NCBI RefSeq assembly: GCF_017942085.1
Contig: NZ_JAGKSP010000002.1
Location: forward strand, 682,001 to 746,000
From: Paenibacillus lignilyticus
Lineage (GTDB): Bacteria; Bacillota; Bacilli; Paenibacillales; Paenibacillaceae
Direction of reading: 5' to 3'
Length of the DNA stretch: 64,000 nucleotides
Below are positions 49,853-58,797 of the stretch, in pieces. A program made the translations under genes and the position numbers. Numbering within the stretch: the stretch's first letter is position 1; each line of letters opens with the position of its first letter. The notes below the pieces were generated by a model that was given only the letters and a program-made list of their open reading frames with translations, searched no databases and was not told the origin of the DNA.

Positions 49853-50653
49853 ATGAGCTCTGGACTCCCTTACGACAAAATCACTTCCGCCTACGCCGGC
49901 ACCATCGTCTATCCGCCGAAAGGCACTTATGGTCCGCGCGTGCAGCAAGATGTACAGCTTGTGCTGCTTCATACCGGCGAGCTCGATCTGACGATCGATG
50001 ACACTCGGCATCATGTCAAAGCCGGACAAGTCGTTTTGCTGAAACCGCAGCAGCACGAATATTTTGCTTTTGCCGAGTCGCAAGAGTCTTGGCATCGTTG
50101 GGTTACCTTATCCGTTTCTGCCCTTACGGAAGCCGAGCTCCATTATTTGGACGGCCTGCCCTTTAGCATGCCAATTCCGGAGGCCCTCAATTCGGTGACC
50201 GATATGCTGCTTTCGTTGCAAAATGATTATTTAAAGCAGGACGAGCTCATGCTAAGTTTGGGCTATTCCGCCTTTCAATTGTTTACCGCCAGAATCGCGC
50301 AAACCAAGCAGCAGCAAGAGCTTCATCCCAGCATCGTAGCAGCATTAACCTATATTCAGCAGCACTACGCCGAGGAACTCTCTCTACCTGATCTGGCCGG
50401 TGCCGCCGGTGTTTCTCCGGAGCATCTGGTCCGACTGTTTCACGTTCATCAACACCTGACACCGATCCGCTATCTATGGCAATACCGTGTGCTCAAGGCA
50501 ACCGAATTGCTCTCTCAATCCGGCCTTTCCATCGGCGAAATTGCGTCAAGATGCGGGTTCAAGACTGCGTTTCATCTCTCGCGGCTCGTGAAGGAGCAGA
50601 CGGGCAGCACCCCTTCGGACATCCGCAAAGCCGCGTGGGGAACGACGAATTAA
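49853..50653 (+). CDS. AraC-family transcriptional regulator
   Basis: This 266-residue regulator has an N-terminal cupin-like AraC_binding domain (VLLHTGELDLTIDDTRHHVK, AGQVVLLKPQQHEYF) and a C-terminal double helix-turn-helix (LSLPDLAGAAGVSPEHLVRLF, IGEIASRCGFKTAFHLSRL). AAGGAGGAAC lies about seven bases before the ATG. It ends 15 nt before the lipoate ligase gene and may be cotranscribed with it, though the two functions have no obvious link. Confidence 0.9.
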   Translation: MSSGLPYDKITSAYAGTIVYPPKGTYGPRVQQDVQLVLLHTGELDLTIDDTRHHVKAGQVVLLKPQQHEYFAFAESQESWHRWVTLSVSALTEAELHYLDGLPFSMPIPEALNSVTDMLLSLQNDYLKQDELMLSLGYSAFQLFTARIAQTKQQQELHPSIVAALTYIQQHYAEELSLPDLAGAAGVSPEHLVRLFHVHQHLTPIRYLWQYRVLKATELLSQSGLSIGEIASRCGFKTAFHLSRLVKEQTGSTPSDIRKAAWGTTN

Positions 50654-50668
50654 CTTGGAGGACATGCG

Positions 50669-51661
50669 ATGCGATTTATCGATAACGGCAACAACACGGA
50701 TCCCTCGTGGAATCTTGCACTGGAAGAATACGCACTTCGTAACCTGGGGGGCGACGGAGAAGATTATCTTCTCTTCTACATCAATGAACCTTCCATTATT
50801 ATCGGCAAAAATCAAAACACCGCCGAAGAGGTAAACGGTGCTTACGTGGAGGAGCATGGCATTCATGTCGTGCGGCGTTTATCCGGCGGCGGCGCGGTCT
50901 ATCATGATCTCGGCAATCTCAATTTCAGCTTTATCACTTCGGATGACGGGCGATCCTTTCATAACTTCCGCAAGTTTACCGAGCCTGTCGTAGAGGCGCT
51001 TCGCAAGCTGGGCGTCGAAGCAGAATTGAGCGGGCGTAATGATCTGCAAGTCGGTGAGCGCAAAATCTCCGGCAACGCACAGTTCGCATCCAAAGGCCGG
51101 ATGTTCAGCCATGGCACGCTGCTGTTCAACTCCGAAGTCGATTCCATCGTGTCGGCGCTGAACGTCAACCCGGCCAAGTTCGAATCCAAAGCGACAAAAT
51201 CCGTACGCAGCCGCGTCGCGAACATTGCCGAATTTCTGCGCGAGCCGCTTACGATGGAGCAATTCCGCCGGTTCCTGCTGGCATCCATCTTCGGCAGCAG
51301 CTCCGAAATTCCGGAGTACAAGCTGACCGATGCGGATCTCGCCGCCGTGCAGCAGCTTGCGGAAGAACGCTACCGCAGCTGGGACTGGAACTACGGCCGC
51401 TCGCCGGCATTCAACGTACGTCAGGTCAAACGGTTAACTGCCGGCACCTTCGACGTTCGGCTCAACGTGCAGGAAGGCGTCATTACCGAAGCTTCCGTCT
51501 TCGGCGATTTCTTCGGAACGGCCGAAGTATCCCTCGTGACCGATCGGCTCGCCGGCGTGAAATATAATCCGCAAGCGGTCGCTGAAGCACTCGCAGACGT
51601 CGATTTGACGCAATACTTCGGTCCGGTTGACCGTGAGGAATGGCTTGCCCTGTTGTTCTGA
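50669..51661 (+). CDS. lplJ: Lipoate--protein ligase
   Basis: This 330-residue enzyme uses ATP to attach free lipoate to lipoyl domains of 2-oxoacid dehydrogenases and GcvH. Motifs are NGNNTDPSWNLALEEYAL, IIGKNQNTAEEVN, VVRRLSGGGAVYHDLGNLNFSF and GRNDLQVGERKISGNAQ, in which the Lys of KISG contacts the substrate. Length and order match B. subtilis LplJ, including the C-terminal accessory domain. GGAGG lies just before the ATG. Confidence 0.95.
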   Translation: MRFIDNGNNTDPSWNLALEEYALRNLGGDGEDYLLFYINEPSIIIGKNQNTAEEVNGAYVEEHGIHVVRRLSGGGAVYHDLGNLNFSFITSDDGRSFHNFRKFTEPVVEALRKLGVEAELSGRNDLQVGERKISGNAQFASKGRMFSHGTLLFNSEVDSIVSALNVNPAKFESKATKSVRSRVANIAEFLREPLTMEQFRRFLLASIFGSSSEIPEYKLTDADLAAVQQLAEERYRSWDWNYGRSPAFNVRQVKRLTAGTFDVRLNVQEGVITEASVFGDFFGTAEVSLVTDRLAGVKYNPQAVAEALADVDLTQYFGPVDREEWLALLF

Positions 51662-51723
51662 TTGTACTGACTGACTCGTTGGCTCGCTCAAGTAATTCGA
51701 ATCGAATGGGAGTGGAGAATCGC

Positions 51724-51948
51724 ATGAACAAGGCCGATAATGTCACTTCTCTTAAAGCACTGCAAGCATGGAAATCCATCCCGCAGCAGCTGCGGGACAA
51801 ACTCGTCCGCAACGTCTTCTGCGGGAATTGCAGCGGCGCCGTCGAAATCGTCGATTACAGCATCCGCGAGGAGAAACACGCGCTGCTGCTAACCGGCAAA
51901 TGCCGCACCTGCGCCAGCCCCGTCGCCCGCGTCGTGGAGAACGATTGA
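51724..51948 (+). CDS. Small zinc-ribbon-like protein
   Basis: This 74-residue protein has two Cys-x2-Cys pairs (VFCGNCSGAV and KCRTCASPV) about 30 residues apart, with beta-rich sequence between them, as in zinc ribbons. GGAG lies about 12 bases before ATG 51724, a little far. It follows lplJ by 62 nt with no terminator seen, so it may be cotranscribed. Function unknown. Confidence 0.75.
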   Translation: MNKADNVTSLKALQAWKSIPQQLRDKLVRNVFCGNCSGAVEIVDYSIREEKHALLLTGKCRTCASPVARVVEND

Positions 51949-52020
51949 CGCGAGGCGATGTTTTGCAGGAAGCGACGGTAGCTTGTCCGCTGCTGTAGGC
52001 GGATCCGGGCTTTTGAACGT

Positions 52021-52220
52021 GCTGAGAGTCGGGTTTTCCGACTCTCAGTTTTTTTTATTGGCCATATGGCTGCTGAGAGTCGCTTTTTGCTACTCTCAGC
52101 TCTCGCCAATGGCGAATCCGGACCTTTGAACATGCTGAGAGTCGGGTTTTCCGACTCTCCGCATGTTTTATTGGCCATTTGGCCTCTGAGAGTCCCATTT
52201 TGCGACTCTCAGCTTCTCTG
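52021..52220. repeat. 113-bp-period tandem array of CTGAGAG/CTCTCAG hairpins, locus 3
   Basis: CTGAGAGTCGGGTTTTCCGA begins at 52022 and again at 52135, exactly 113 bp later. The second hairpin of the unit (CTGAGAGTC...GCTACTCTCAG) begins at 52073 and 52186, again 113 bp apart. Each hairpin has a stem of about nine bases. Some hairpins are followed by T runs (TTTTTTTTATTGG) and could act as terminators for the 51724 gene. Confidence 0.88.
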
Positions 52221-52235
52221 TATAGCCCCAGCATT

Positions 52236-52555
52236 CGCCGAAACCCAACTAACTTCGCCCTTTCTGGAGCAAGTAAGCGGATATGCCGCTTACAGAAGCA
52301 AAACGCGGTCAAATAGCTCCGCTTAAGCGGCTATACCGCTCTCGATGTTGATTAACCGCCGAAACCCAACTAACTTTCTAACTTCGCCCTTTCCGGGAGC
52401 AGTAAGCGAATATACCGCTTACTGCTCCAAAACGCGGCCGAATAGCTCCGCTTAAGCGGCTATACCGCTCTCGATGTTGATCAATCGCCGAAACCCAACT
52501 AATCTCGCTCTTTCTGGGGCTGTAAGCGGATATACCGCTCTCATAGCGGAACAGT
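52236..52555. repeat. AAGCGG-type palindromes in a 121-129 bp tandem array, locus 2
   Basis: CGCCGAAACCCAACTAA starts at 52236, 52357 and 52486. Between these marks each unit carries a palindrome such as GTAAGCGGATATGCCGCTTA and a second one, CTTAAGCGGCTATACCGCTC. The palindromes match in type those at 20685-20785. The last unit is partial. Confidence 0.8.
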
Positions 52556-52575
52556 CGCCAATAGCTGGAGTTGAG

Positions 52576-52725
52576 GTACACCAGGAGTGCTACATCGACG
52601 AGATTCCCAGGTTTTGGGCTAAAGTAGCTCACCGGGAGATCTACTTTAGCGGAATTCTCAGATTTACCATCAATGTAGATCACCGAGAGATCTACTTTGA
52701 CGGAATTTTGTATTCCACTACTCGT
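52576..52725. repeat. About 50-bp tandem repeat, three copies
   Basis: Units beginning GTACACCAGGAGTGCTACAT, GTAGCTCACCGGGAGATCTA and GTAGATCACCGAGAGATCTA start at 52576, 52624 and 52675. The inner AGATCTACTTT is shared by the last two. The array lies just upstream of the MFS promoter. Confidence 0.65.
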
Positions 52726-52751
52726 CCGCGAATGGCGCACCCAAATTTTTC

Positions 52752-52805
52752 TTGTTGTTAACTCAAATTTGAGTATAATAAAATGAGTGGTATTCAAATT
52801 TGAGT
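52752..52805 (+). promoter_or_regulatory. Promoter of the MFS/PadR operon with twin palindromic operators
   Basis: TTGTTG (52752-52757) and TATAAT (52774-52779), 16 bp apart, form a promoter. A perfect 14-bp palindrome, ACTCAAATTTGAGT (52761-52774), fills its spacer, and a second, nearly identical one, ATTCAAATTTGAGT (52792-52805), lies at the expected transcription start, with centres 31 bp apart. A repressor bound there would block RNA polymerase. The PadR protein encoded at the end of the operon is the obvious candidate. Confidence 0.7.
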
Positions 52806-52828
52806 ATGTACGCTCAACAAGGAAAGGA

Positions 52829-54442
52829 ATGAACGCAGTGGACGCCAAAAGAAGCAATGTTAAGCTCGTAATTGCTGGCCTGCTCCTCGGTCTGTTTATG
52901 GCTGCACTCGATCAAACGATCGTGTCGACGGCAATGACTACGATTATCGAGAAGATTGGAGGCTTCGATAAATTTATCTGGGTGTATTCCGCCTACATGA
53001 TCGCGATGGTCGTATCGACCCCGATCTTCGGTAAGTTATCGGATATGTACGGACGCAAGCGATTCTTCCTCGCCGGATTGATCCTGTTCATGGTAGGTTC
53101 CATCCTTTGCGGAACCGCGCAAAACATGGAGCAGCTCATTATCTACCGCGCGATTCAAGGGATCGGCGGCGGCGCGCTCATGCCAATCGTCTTCACGATT
53201 ATTTTCGATCTGTTCCCAGCCGAGAAACGCGGCAAAATGATGGGTCTATTCGGCGCCGTATTCGGCGTATCCAGCGTCTTCGGCCCGGTAATGGGCGGAC
53301 TGATCACCGACAATCTCAGCTGGCGCTGGATTTTCTACATCAATGTACCGATCGGTATTCTGGCGGTGCTGTTCATCGCGCAGGCTTATCATGAACAATC
53401 TAACCCGCGCAAACAAATCATCGACTGGTTGGGCGCAATCTCGTTAACCGGCTTTGTACTTACGCTTATGTTCGGACTGGAGCTTGGCGGCTCGGACGGC
53501 TGGGCATGGGATTCGGCGAAAACCATTTCGCTCTTCGTTGCGGCCGGCGTATTGCTGATCGCCTTCTTGTTCATCGAACGTTCTGCCAAAGATCCGATTA
53601 TTAAGCTATCCTTATTCAAAAACAAAGTCGTCACCAGCAGCATGGCCATCAGCGTGCTCTACGGCGGCATTATGATTGCGGCTGCAACCTACATCCCGCT
53701 GTTCATTCAAGGTGTATTCCACAAAACAGCGACTGAAACGAGCAGCGTACTTACACCGATGATGCTTGGCGTCGTGCTCAGCAGCCAAGTCGGCGGCCGC
53801 GTGGTCAGCAAGCTCAGATACCGTGACGTCATGGTCGTATCTGCACTGACCCTCCTCGTTGGCACTTTGCTTCTAGGTTATGTAATGGATCAAGAAACAT
53901 CCAGACTCGTGATTACATTGTTTATGATCATCGTCGGTCTTGGCATTGGGGTTTCCTTCTCCTTGCTCAACATCTCGACATTGAACGCAGTTCCGCCGCA
54001 GTATAAAGGTTCGGCTTCGTCCTTGATTACGTTCTTCCGTACAATCGGCTCCGCGCTTGGGATTACCGTATTCGGCGCGATGCAGAAATCGGCATTCCAA
54101 TCCGGCGTAAAAGAGATACCGAATATTAATCCGGAAGTCGCTTCCCAAATTAAAGGCGGTCAAGCGCTGCTTAACCCGGATATTCAAGCCAAATTGGGAT
54201 TGCCCGCAGATCTCATTTCACAGCTGATCAGCAAGCTGGGCGACTCCATCATCTTTATTTTCCAATGGACGATTATCCTGCCGGTACTTGCGCTCATCTT
54301 CGCGATCTTGATGGGTCGCGCAAGGCTGGAAGTGTCCAAAACCGGTGGAGGAACGCATGGCGCACCCGGCAAACCAGCCGCTGAAGGACAACAAGGTCCT
54401 CAAGGCGACGGCAAACCGGCGCCTTCGTTCCACGGAGGATAA
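52829..54442 (+). CDS. MFS drug efflux transporter (DHA2/EmrB-QacA family)
   Basis: This protein of about 537 residues has 14 predicted helices and belongs to the 14-TMS drug:H+ antiporter family. Conserved parts are FMAALDQTIVSTAMTTI (motif D1), GKLSDMYGRKRFFLAG (motif A), YRAIQGIGGGALMPI (motif B) and GAVFGVSSVFGPVMGG (motif C). The C-terminal tail is Gly/Pro/Gln-rich and probably disordered. The start is either ATG 52829 or GTG 52838; both have AAGGA upstream. It is followed after six bases by the PadR gene. Confidence 0.92.
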   Translation: MNAVDAKRSNVKLVIAGLLLGLFMAALDQTIVSTAMTTIIEKIGGFDKFIWVYSAYMIAMVVSTPIFGKLSDMYGRKRFFLAGLILFMVGSILCGTAQNMEQLIIYRAIQGIGGGALMPIVFTIIFDLFPAEKRGKMMGLFGAVFGVSSVFGPVMGGLITDNLSWRWIFYINVPIGILAVLFIAQAYHEQSNPRKQIIDWLGAISLTGFVLTLMFGLELGGSDGWAWDSAKTISLFVAAGVLLIAFLFIERSAKDPIIKLSLFKNKVVTSSMAISVLYGGIMIAAATYIPLFIQGVFHKTATETSSVLTPMMLGVVLSSQVGGRVVSKLRYRDVMVVSALTLLVGTLLLGYVMDQETSRLVITLFMIIVGLGIGVSFSLLNISTLNAVPPQYKGSASSLITFFRTIGSALGITVFGAMQKSAFQSGVKEIPNINPEVASQIKGGQALLNPDIQAKLGLPADLISQLISKLGDSIIFIFQWTIILPVLALIFAILMGRARLEVSKTGGGTHGAPGKPAAEGQQGPQGDGKPAPSFHGG

Positions 54443-54447
54443 CCTCC

Positions 54448-55059
54448 ATGTCAATGAGGCTCTTAATCTTAGGGCTGCTCATGGAATATGAACGCCACCC
54501 CTACGAAATTCGCCAGACGATCAAAGACCGCAACTGGAACGAATGCTTCAAGCTTCGCGACGGATCACTGTATTATGCGGTAGACCAGCTACGCGAGGAC
54601 GGACTGATCGAGGCGGCTGAGGTCGTTTCGGTACCTGGGGAGAATCGACCGGATAAGACGATCTATCGCATTACGGATTCCGGACGAGCAGCATTCCAAG
54701 AGCTGCTTAACGCACAGTTCAAACAAATTTCTTATCCGCAGCATCCGCTGTTTCTTGCGATGGCGTTCGTCCGGCACGGCGATCCGAAGAAGGTAGAAGA
54801 GAATATCGTCAAACAGCTGGAAGCCTGCCAATCGCGAATCGAGCGCATGCATGCGGTACTCCAGCTCAAAGGAAACTTCTTGCCTCGCGGCTCCTCGTTG
54901 ATGATTCAAGGCTTCATCCAATTCAGCGAAACGGAGAAGCAGTGGCTGACTACATTGCTGGAGGAAGCACGCTCCGGCAGTCTCTTCGAAGGACATAAAC
55001 TGACGCCGGAACAGTGGGAAGCTTTCATAAAGTATAAGCAGTTGCCAACGTCGGAATAG
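54448..55059 (+). CDS. PadR-family transcriptional regulator
   Basis: This 203-residue regulator has a PadR winged helix at the N-terminus (MRLLILGLLMEYERHPYEIRQ, RDGSLYYAVDQLREDGLIEA, RPDKTIYRITDSGRAAF) and a helical C-terminal part (residues about 100-195) for dimer formation and ligand contact. It overlaps the regulatory logic of the preceding efflux gene: such PadR proteins (for example LmrR) repress the pump and themselves until a toxic ligand binds. Its ribosome binding site GGAGG lies inside the end of the MFS gene. Confidence 0.92.
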   Translation: MSMRLLILGLLMEYERHPYEIRQTIKDRNWNECFKLRDGSLYYAVDQLREDGLIEAAEVVSVPGENRPDKTIYRITDSGRAAFQELLNAQFKQISYPQHPLFLAMAFVRHGDPKKVEENIVKQLEACQSRIERMHAVLQLKGNFLPRGSSLMIQGFIQFSETEKQWLTTLLEEARSGSLFEGHKLTPEQWEAFIKYKQLPTSE

Positions 55060-55066
55060 GAACAAG

Positions 55067-55133
55067 AAAAAGCCGTTAAGCAGTGTGAGAGTAGAACGAT
55101 ATCCGTTCCCCCACATTGCCGAGCGGCTTTTTC
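55067..55133. terminator. Bidirectional terminator between PadR and dehydrogenase genes
   Basis: AAAAAGCCG and CGGCTTTTT close a long stem that also pairs GTGTG with CACAT in part. A and T runs on both sides suit the convergent genes. Confidence 0.75.
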
Positions 55134-55146
55134 CATGAAGCAAACG

Positions 55147-56367
55147 CTAGCTAAGTCGCAGCAGGCTGCCCTTCTGCGAACAAATATACAGCTCCCCGTC
55201 CGCATCAACGCCAAACGAAGTAATTAAATGATCGGATTCGAGCAGCACTTTATTTTCAACACTGCCATCTTCGCTCTGCCTTAACGCCCAGATCGTGCCC
55301 ATCGCATAATCCGCATAGACATACCAACCGATCAGCTCCGGCAGCGCCTTGCCCCGATACACGAATCCGCCTGTAATGGACACGCCTTGATCGCGGCCAT
55401 ACGTGAAGATGGGCTCAATCAGTCCCTCCTTCTTGCAGCCCTCCTTAGGCTTGAAACAGAGATTCCCCTCCATAACGTTCCACCCATAGTTGCCGCCGTT
55501 CTCGATGAGATTAATCTCCTCGAGCCGATCCTGCCCGACATCCGCTGCCCACAGTTTGCCTGTAACGGTATCGAAGCTGAAGCGCCAAGGATTACGCAGC
55601 CCGAACGCATAGATTTCCGGTGCTCCGCTACCGCCTGCAAAAGGATTATCCGCCGGAATACTGTAATGTTTGCCGTTAACGCCTGTATTCACATCGATGC
55701 GCAGCACCTTGCCGAGCAAGCTTTGCTTGTTCTGTCCGTTGCCATGCGGATCGCCGCCGCTGCCCCCGTCTCCTGCCGCAATATATAAGTAACCGTCCGG
55801 TCCAAAAGCAAGCTGTCCGCCTTTATGATTCGAGAAAGGCTGTTCATACGTCAGTAGCTTCACCTCGCTCGCGGGATCGAATATCTCCGGATTTCCCGGA
55901 TCCTTCATCACGAAACGGGCGATGACCGTATGGGTCTTCGTCGTATAATTCACGTAAGCGACACCGGGCTTCTTCGGATGAAAAGCTAATCCGAGCAGCC
56001 CTTGCTCATTACCGTCGCTGTACACACGATCCCGGATATCAAGCACAACCTGCGGCTCGGTCGAGGGGTTCGCAAGATCCAGCATTACCACTTGTCCCGG
56101 CTGCTCGATCACGAATCCTTTATTCCGCAGCGCGGCGGTTACACCGTACTCACTGACCATCCCAACCGGATTATCCAGCGTCCCTTCCGGCACAACAGCC
56201 TCTAATGCTACGGGCTTTTCTACATCAGATGAAGCTTGCCCGCTTTCATTAGACGGCATCACCGCCGACTCTTCATTTCCTTTACAAGCAGTGAGCAGCA
56301 AACAAAGTCCGAGCAGCCATACAGCTGCGGAAATTCCTCTCGGCCATGTCCCCATCCTCTTTCTCAT
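55147..56367 (-). CDS. PQQ-dependent sugar dehydrogenase-like lipoprotein (Gdh B/sorbosone type)
   Basis: This 406-residue exported lipoprotein has signal peptide and lipobox LLLTAC, then a linker of about 35 residues. The rest is a six-bladed beta-propeller of the soluble glucose/sorbosone dehydrogenase family: NEQGLLGLAFHP, SNHKGGQLAFGPDGYLYIAA, LGKVLRIDVNTG, GLRNPWRFSFD and NGGNYGWNVMEGN. The His in SNHKGG matches the catalytic His. Whether this Firmicute has PQQ is unknown, and many such proteins (Yli/HHIP-like) have other roles. It is a separate gene, about 85 nt after a terminator. Confidence 0.9.
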   Translation of the reverse strand: MRKRMGTWPRGISAAVWLLGLCLLLTACKGNEESAVMPSNESGQASSDVEKPVALEAVVPEGTLDNPVGMVSEYGVTAALRNKGFVIEQPGQVVMLDLANPSTEPQVVLDIRDRVYSDGNEQGLLGLAFHPKKPGVAYVNYTTKTHTVIARFVMKDPGNPEIFDPASEVKLLTYEQPFSNHKGGQLAFGPDGYLYIAAGDGGSGGDPHGNGQNKQSLLGKVLRIDVNTGVNGKHYSIPADNPFAGGSGAPEIYAFGLRNPWRFSFDTVTGKLWAADVGQDRLEEINLIENGGNYGWNVMEGNLCFKPKEGCKKEGLIEPIFTYGRDQGVSITGGFVYRGKALPELIGWYVYADYAMGTIWALRQSEDGSVENKVLLESDHLITSFGVDADGELYICSQKGSLLRLS

Positions 56368-56451
56368 CCTCCTCTGCTTTCTTCTGATTCGATCATCTCA
56401 TAGTGGGAAACCCCAATTCAAGCCGAAGGCAGCCACAACCGGCCCACCGCC

Positions 56452-56498
56452 AACAAAAAAATGGCCAAGCAAGGTCGCCCCTGCTCAGCCATTCTTCT
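56452..56498 (-). terminator. Terminator after the right-hand sugar transporter operon
   Basis: On the minus strand AATGGCTGAGCA pairs, with bulges, with TGCTTGGCCATT and is followed by TTTTTTTG. It lies at the stop of the binding-protein gene. Confidence 0.8.
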
Positions 56499-57838
56499 TA
56501 TTTCTTCACGATGTCCGCTACAGCTTTATCAAACTTGCCAAGCAGCTCGTCGGATTTGATGCGTTTGCCCATGTATTCCTGCATCGCAGCACCGAATTGT
56601 TGCGTGATGCCGTCAGGGAAGCGATCCCACTGCCAGCCCTTCACTTGGTCCGGGTGTTCTTGGGAGAACGTTGCGAAGTCTGCCGCGATTTTGCCGATTG
56701 CAGCCGGATCAGCCGGAATCGAAGTGATCGACGGGATGAATTTGAAATCCGTTGCTACGAATTTCTTGCCTGTTTCCGAAGTCGCCATCCAGTTCAGGAA
56801 TGCTTTTGCTTCGTCCGGATGAGCGGATTTGTTGTTAACGACCCAGTTGCTTGGCACGCCTGTGAATACGTTCGGAGCGCCTTCCAGCGGTACCGGCATC
56901 ATGCCAAGGTTCAATTCCGGATTCACTTCATCCACCATACCTTGGATCCAGTTACCATGTTGAATCATCGCGTATTTACCGGCGGCAAACTCCGCTACTT
57001 GCGTGTTGTAGTCCGTTGTCAGCGCAGCCTTTTGGCCATTAGCGAACATGATGTCAACAAGGCGAACCCATTGTTTCGTAAGTGCATCGTCCTTGAAAGT
57101 TTTCGTCCCTGCTTTGATTTCATCGATGAATGCAGCAGGATCAGCCTGCGTTGCGTTCGCGATATTAAACGTATGAATACCTAGCGACCACCACTCGTTC
57201 GTCAATGCGAAAGGAATAATGCCTGCTTCTTGAAGCTTCTTGCAAGCTGCTTCCAGTTCGTCAAGTGTTTGCGGAAGCGTTGTGATGCCTGCTTTTGCAA
57301 ACAAATCTTTATTGTACGTCAAGCCGTACGCTTCAAGCGTCATCGGCATGCCGAGCAATTTGCCGTCGCGCGAAATTTGGGCACGGGAAGCTTCTACCAG
57401 ATCCTTCGCCCAAGGCTCGTTGGAGAGGTCAACCGCACGATCTACATAAGGATCGAAGCCGGCCCAGCCGCTGGATGTAATGATCTCGGGCTCTTCGCCT
57501 GCTGCTAGCTCAGCCTTCAGCAATGCGCTGTAATCTTCGCCGCCGCCATGCGTTTCGATTTCAACCTTCACGCCTGTTTCTGCTTCGTATGCTTCTGCCA
57601 TCTTGGCAAGCGCGGCTGCAATCTCAACTTTGAATTGGAATACTTTAATCGTTACCGGCTCTTTCGGCGCGTTTGTTGTCTCTGTAGTCGCCGAATTGTT
57701 CGCTGCAGCGGTGTTGTTTGCTTTCGCGTTTGCGTTCTCCCCGTCCGTGCTGTTGCCCCCGTTATTATTGGTGCTGGAACATCCGCTTGCGATCAGCGCA
57801 GTGGCAAGCGTAAGTGCGAATATCGATCTTTTTTTCAT
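56498..57838 (-). CDS. Extracellular sugar-binding lipoprotein (family 1)
   Basis: This 446-residue lipoprotein has a signal peptide with lipobox LIASGC and an Asn/Ala/Thr linker. The mature domain is SBP family 1: VTIKVFQFKVEIAAALAKMA, EAETGVKVEIETHGGG, WGPKDL-like WAKDLVEAS, GLTYNKDLFAKAGI and AAGKYAMIQHGNWIQG. GGGAGG lies six bases before the ATG. A TATAAT at 57879-57874 in the 123-nt gap after the permease gene suggests an extra promoter that would raise its level. It serves permeases 57962-59694. Confidence 0.92.
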   Translation of the reverse strand: MKKRSIFALTLATALIASGCSSTNNNGGNSTDGENANAKANNTAAANNSATTETTNAPKEPVTIKVFQFKVEIAAALAKMAEAYEAETGVKVEIETHGGGEDYSALLKAELAAGEEPEIITSSGWAGFDPYVDRAVDLSNEPWAKDLVEASRAQISRDGKLLGMPMTLEAYGLTYNKDLFAKAGITTLPQTLDELEAACKKLQEAGIIPFALTNEWWSLGIHTFNIANATQADPAAFIDEIKAGTKTFKDDALTKQWVRLVDIMFANGQKAALTTDYNTQVAEFAAGKYAMIQHGNWIQGMVDEVNPELNLGMMPVPLEGAPNVFTGVPSNWVVNNKSAHPDEAKAFLNWMATSETGKKFVATDFKFIPSITSIPADPAAIGKIAADFATFSQEHPDQVKGWQWDRFPDGITQQFGAAMQEYMGKRIKSDELLGKFDKAVADIVKK

Positions 57839-57961
57839 GATTGGCCTCCCAAATGGTATTGGTTACATTTCCAATTATAGAGTGCATATTTCTGCTAATA
57901 CACCGAATAAATTGAACTAGGTAGTGTAATATTTTGATTAAATTAGTTAAATATCAATTTA

Positions 57962-58795
57962 TTACCCCTTAACGGATCCCGCGGTAATGCCTTGAATAAT
58001 ATGTTTTTGTAGAAAAAGGAAAAATGCAATGATCGGCAATGTGCTCAGTGTCAGCGACGCCATCGCCAAATCCCATTTGCGCAAGTATTGCCCGAAGAAC
58101 TTCTGCACCGCAAGCGGGATCGTGGTGAAGTTGTCGTTGATGACAAGCACGGGCAGCAGATAGTCGTTCCAAATCCACAGCACGTTCAGAATGATGACCG
58201 TAACGGCAATCGGCTTGAGCAGCGGGAATACGATGCGCCAGAACACGCCATAGGGCGAACAGCCATCCACAACAGCCGCCTCTTCAATCTCGAGCGGTAC
58301 CGATTTGATAAAGCCGTGGAACAGAAACATCGAAAGCGAGATCCCGAAGCCAATATAGCAAATGACGATTCCGTATACATGCCCCCGCAGTTCAAACATG
58401 GACGTGATGCGCATCAGCGGCAGCATAACCGATTGGAACGGAATAATCATCGCCGCCACATAGACGGTAAACAGAAACTTATTGAAGGTTGTCGGTTTTC
58501 TCACCAAGCGGTAAGCGCTCATGCTCGCAACAACCACCAAGCAGCCTACACTCAGTACCGTAATCACCAGGGAGTGCATGAACACGACCGGAAAATCAAT
58601 TGCGATCCATGCCCGTTTGAAGTTCCCAAACCCCCAGCTTGTCGGCAGCTCTGCTGCGTTCAAGAGAATAGCGCCAAGCTTTTTGAACGAGTTTATCACC
58701 AAAAAATAGAACGGCGTCAGGAAGAGCAGCGCCAATAGGACGCATAATAGCTCGAATACGAAAAGGAGTGGCGTATATCGTTGTTTGTCTTCCAT
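57962..58795 (-). CDS. Sugar ABC transporter permease (MalG-type)
   Basis: This 277-residue CUT1 permease has six helices; the EAA loop is EIEEAAVVDGCSPYGVFWRI. The end GITAGSVKG is typical. I start at ATG 58795, just after the upstream permease's TAA and preceded by GGTGGAAG; the frame could extend to 58831 inside that gene. It works with the next permease. Confidence 0.92.
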   Translation of the reverse strand: MEDKQRYTPLLFVFELLCVLLALLFLTPFYFLVINSFKKLGAILLNAAELPTSWGFGNFKRAWIAIDFPVVFMHSLVITVLSVGCLVVVASMSAYRLVRKPTTFNKFLFTVYVAAMIIPFQSVMLPLMRITSMFELRGHVYGIVICYIGFGISLSMFLFHGFIKSVPLEIEEAAVVDGCSPYGVFWRIVFPLLKPIAVTVIILNVLWIWNDYLLPVLVINDNFTTIPLAVQKFFGQYLRKWDLAMASLTLSTLPIIAFFLFLQKHIIQGITAGSVKG

Positions 58796-58797
58796 CG

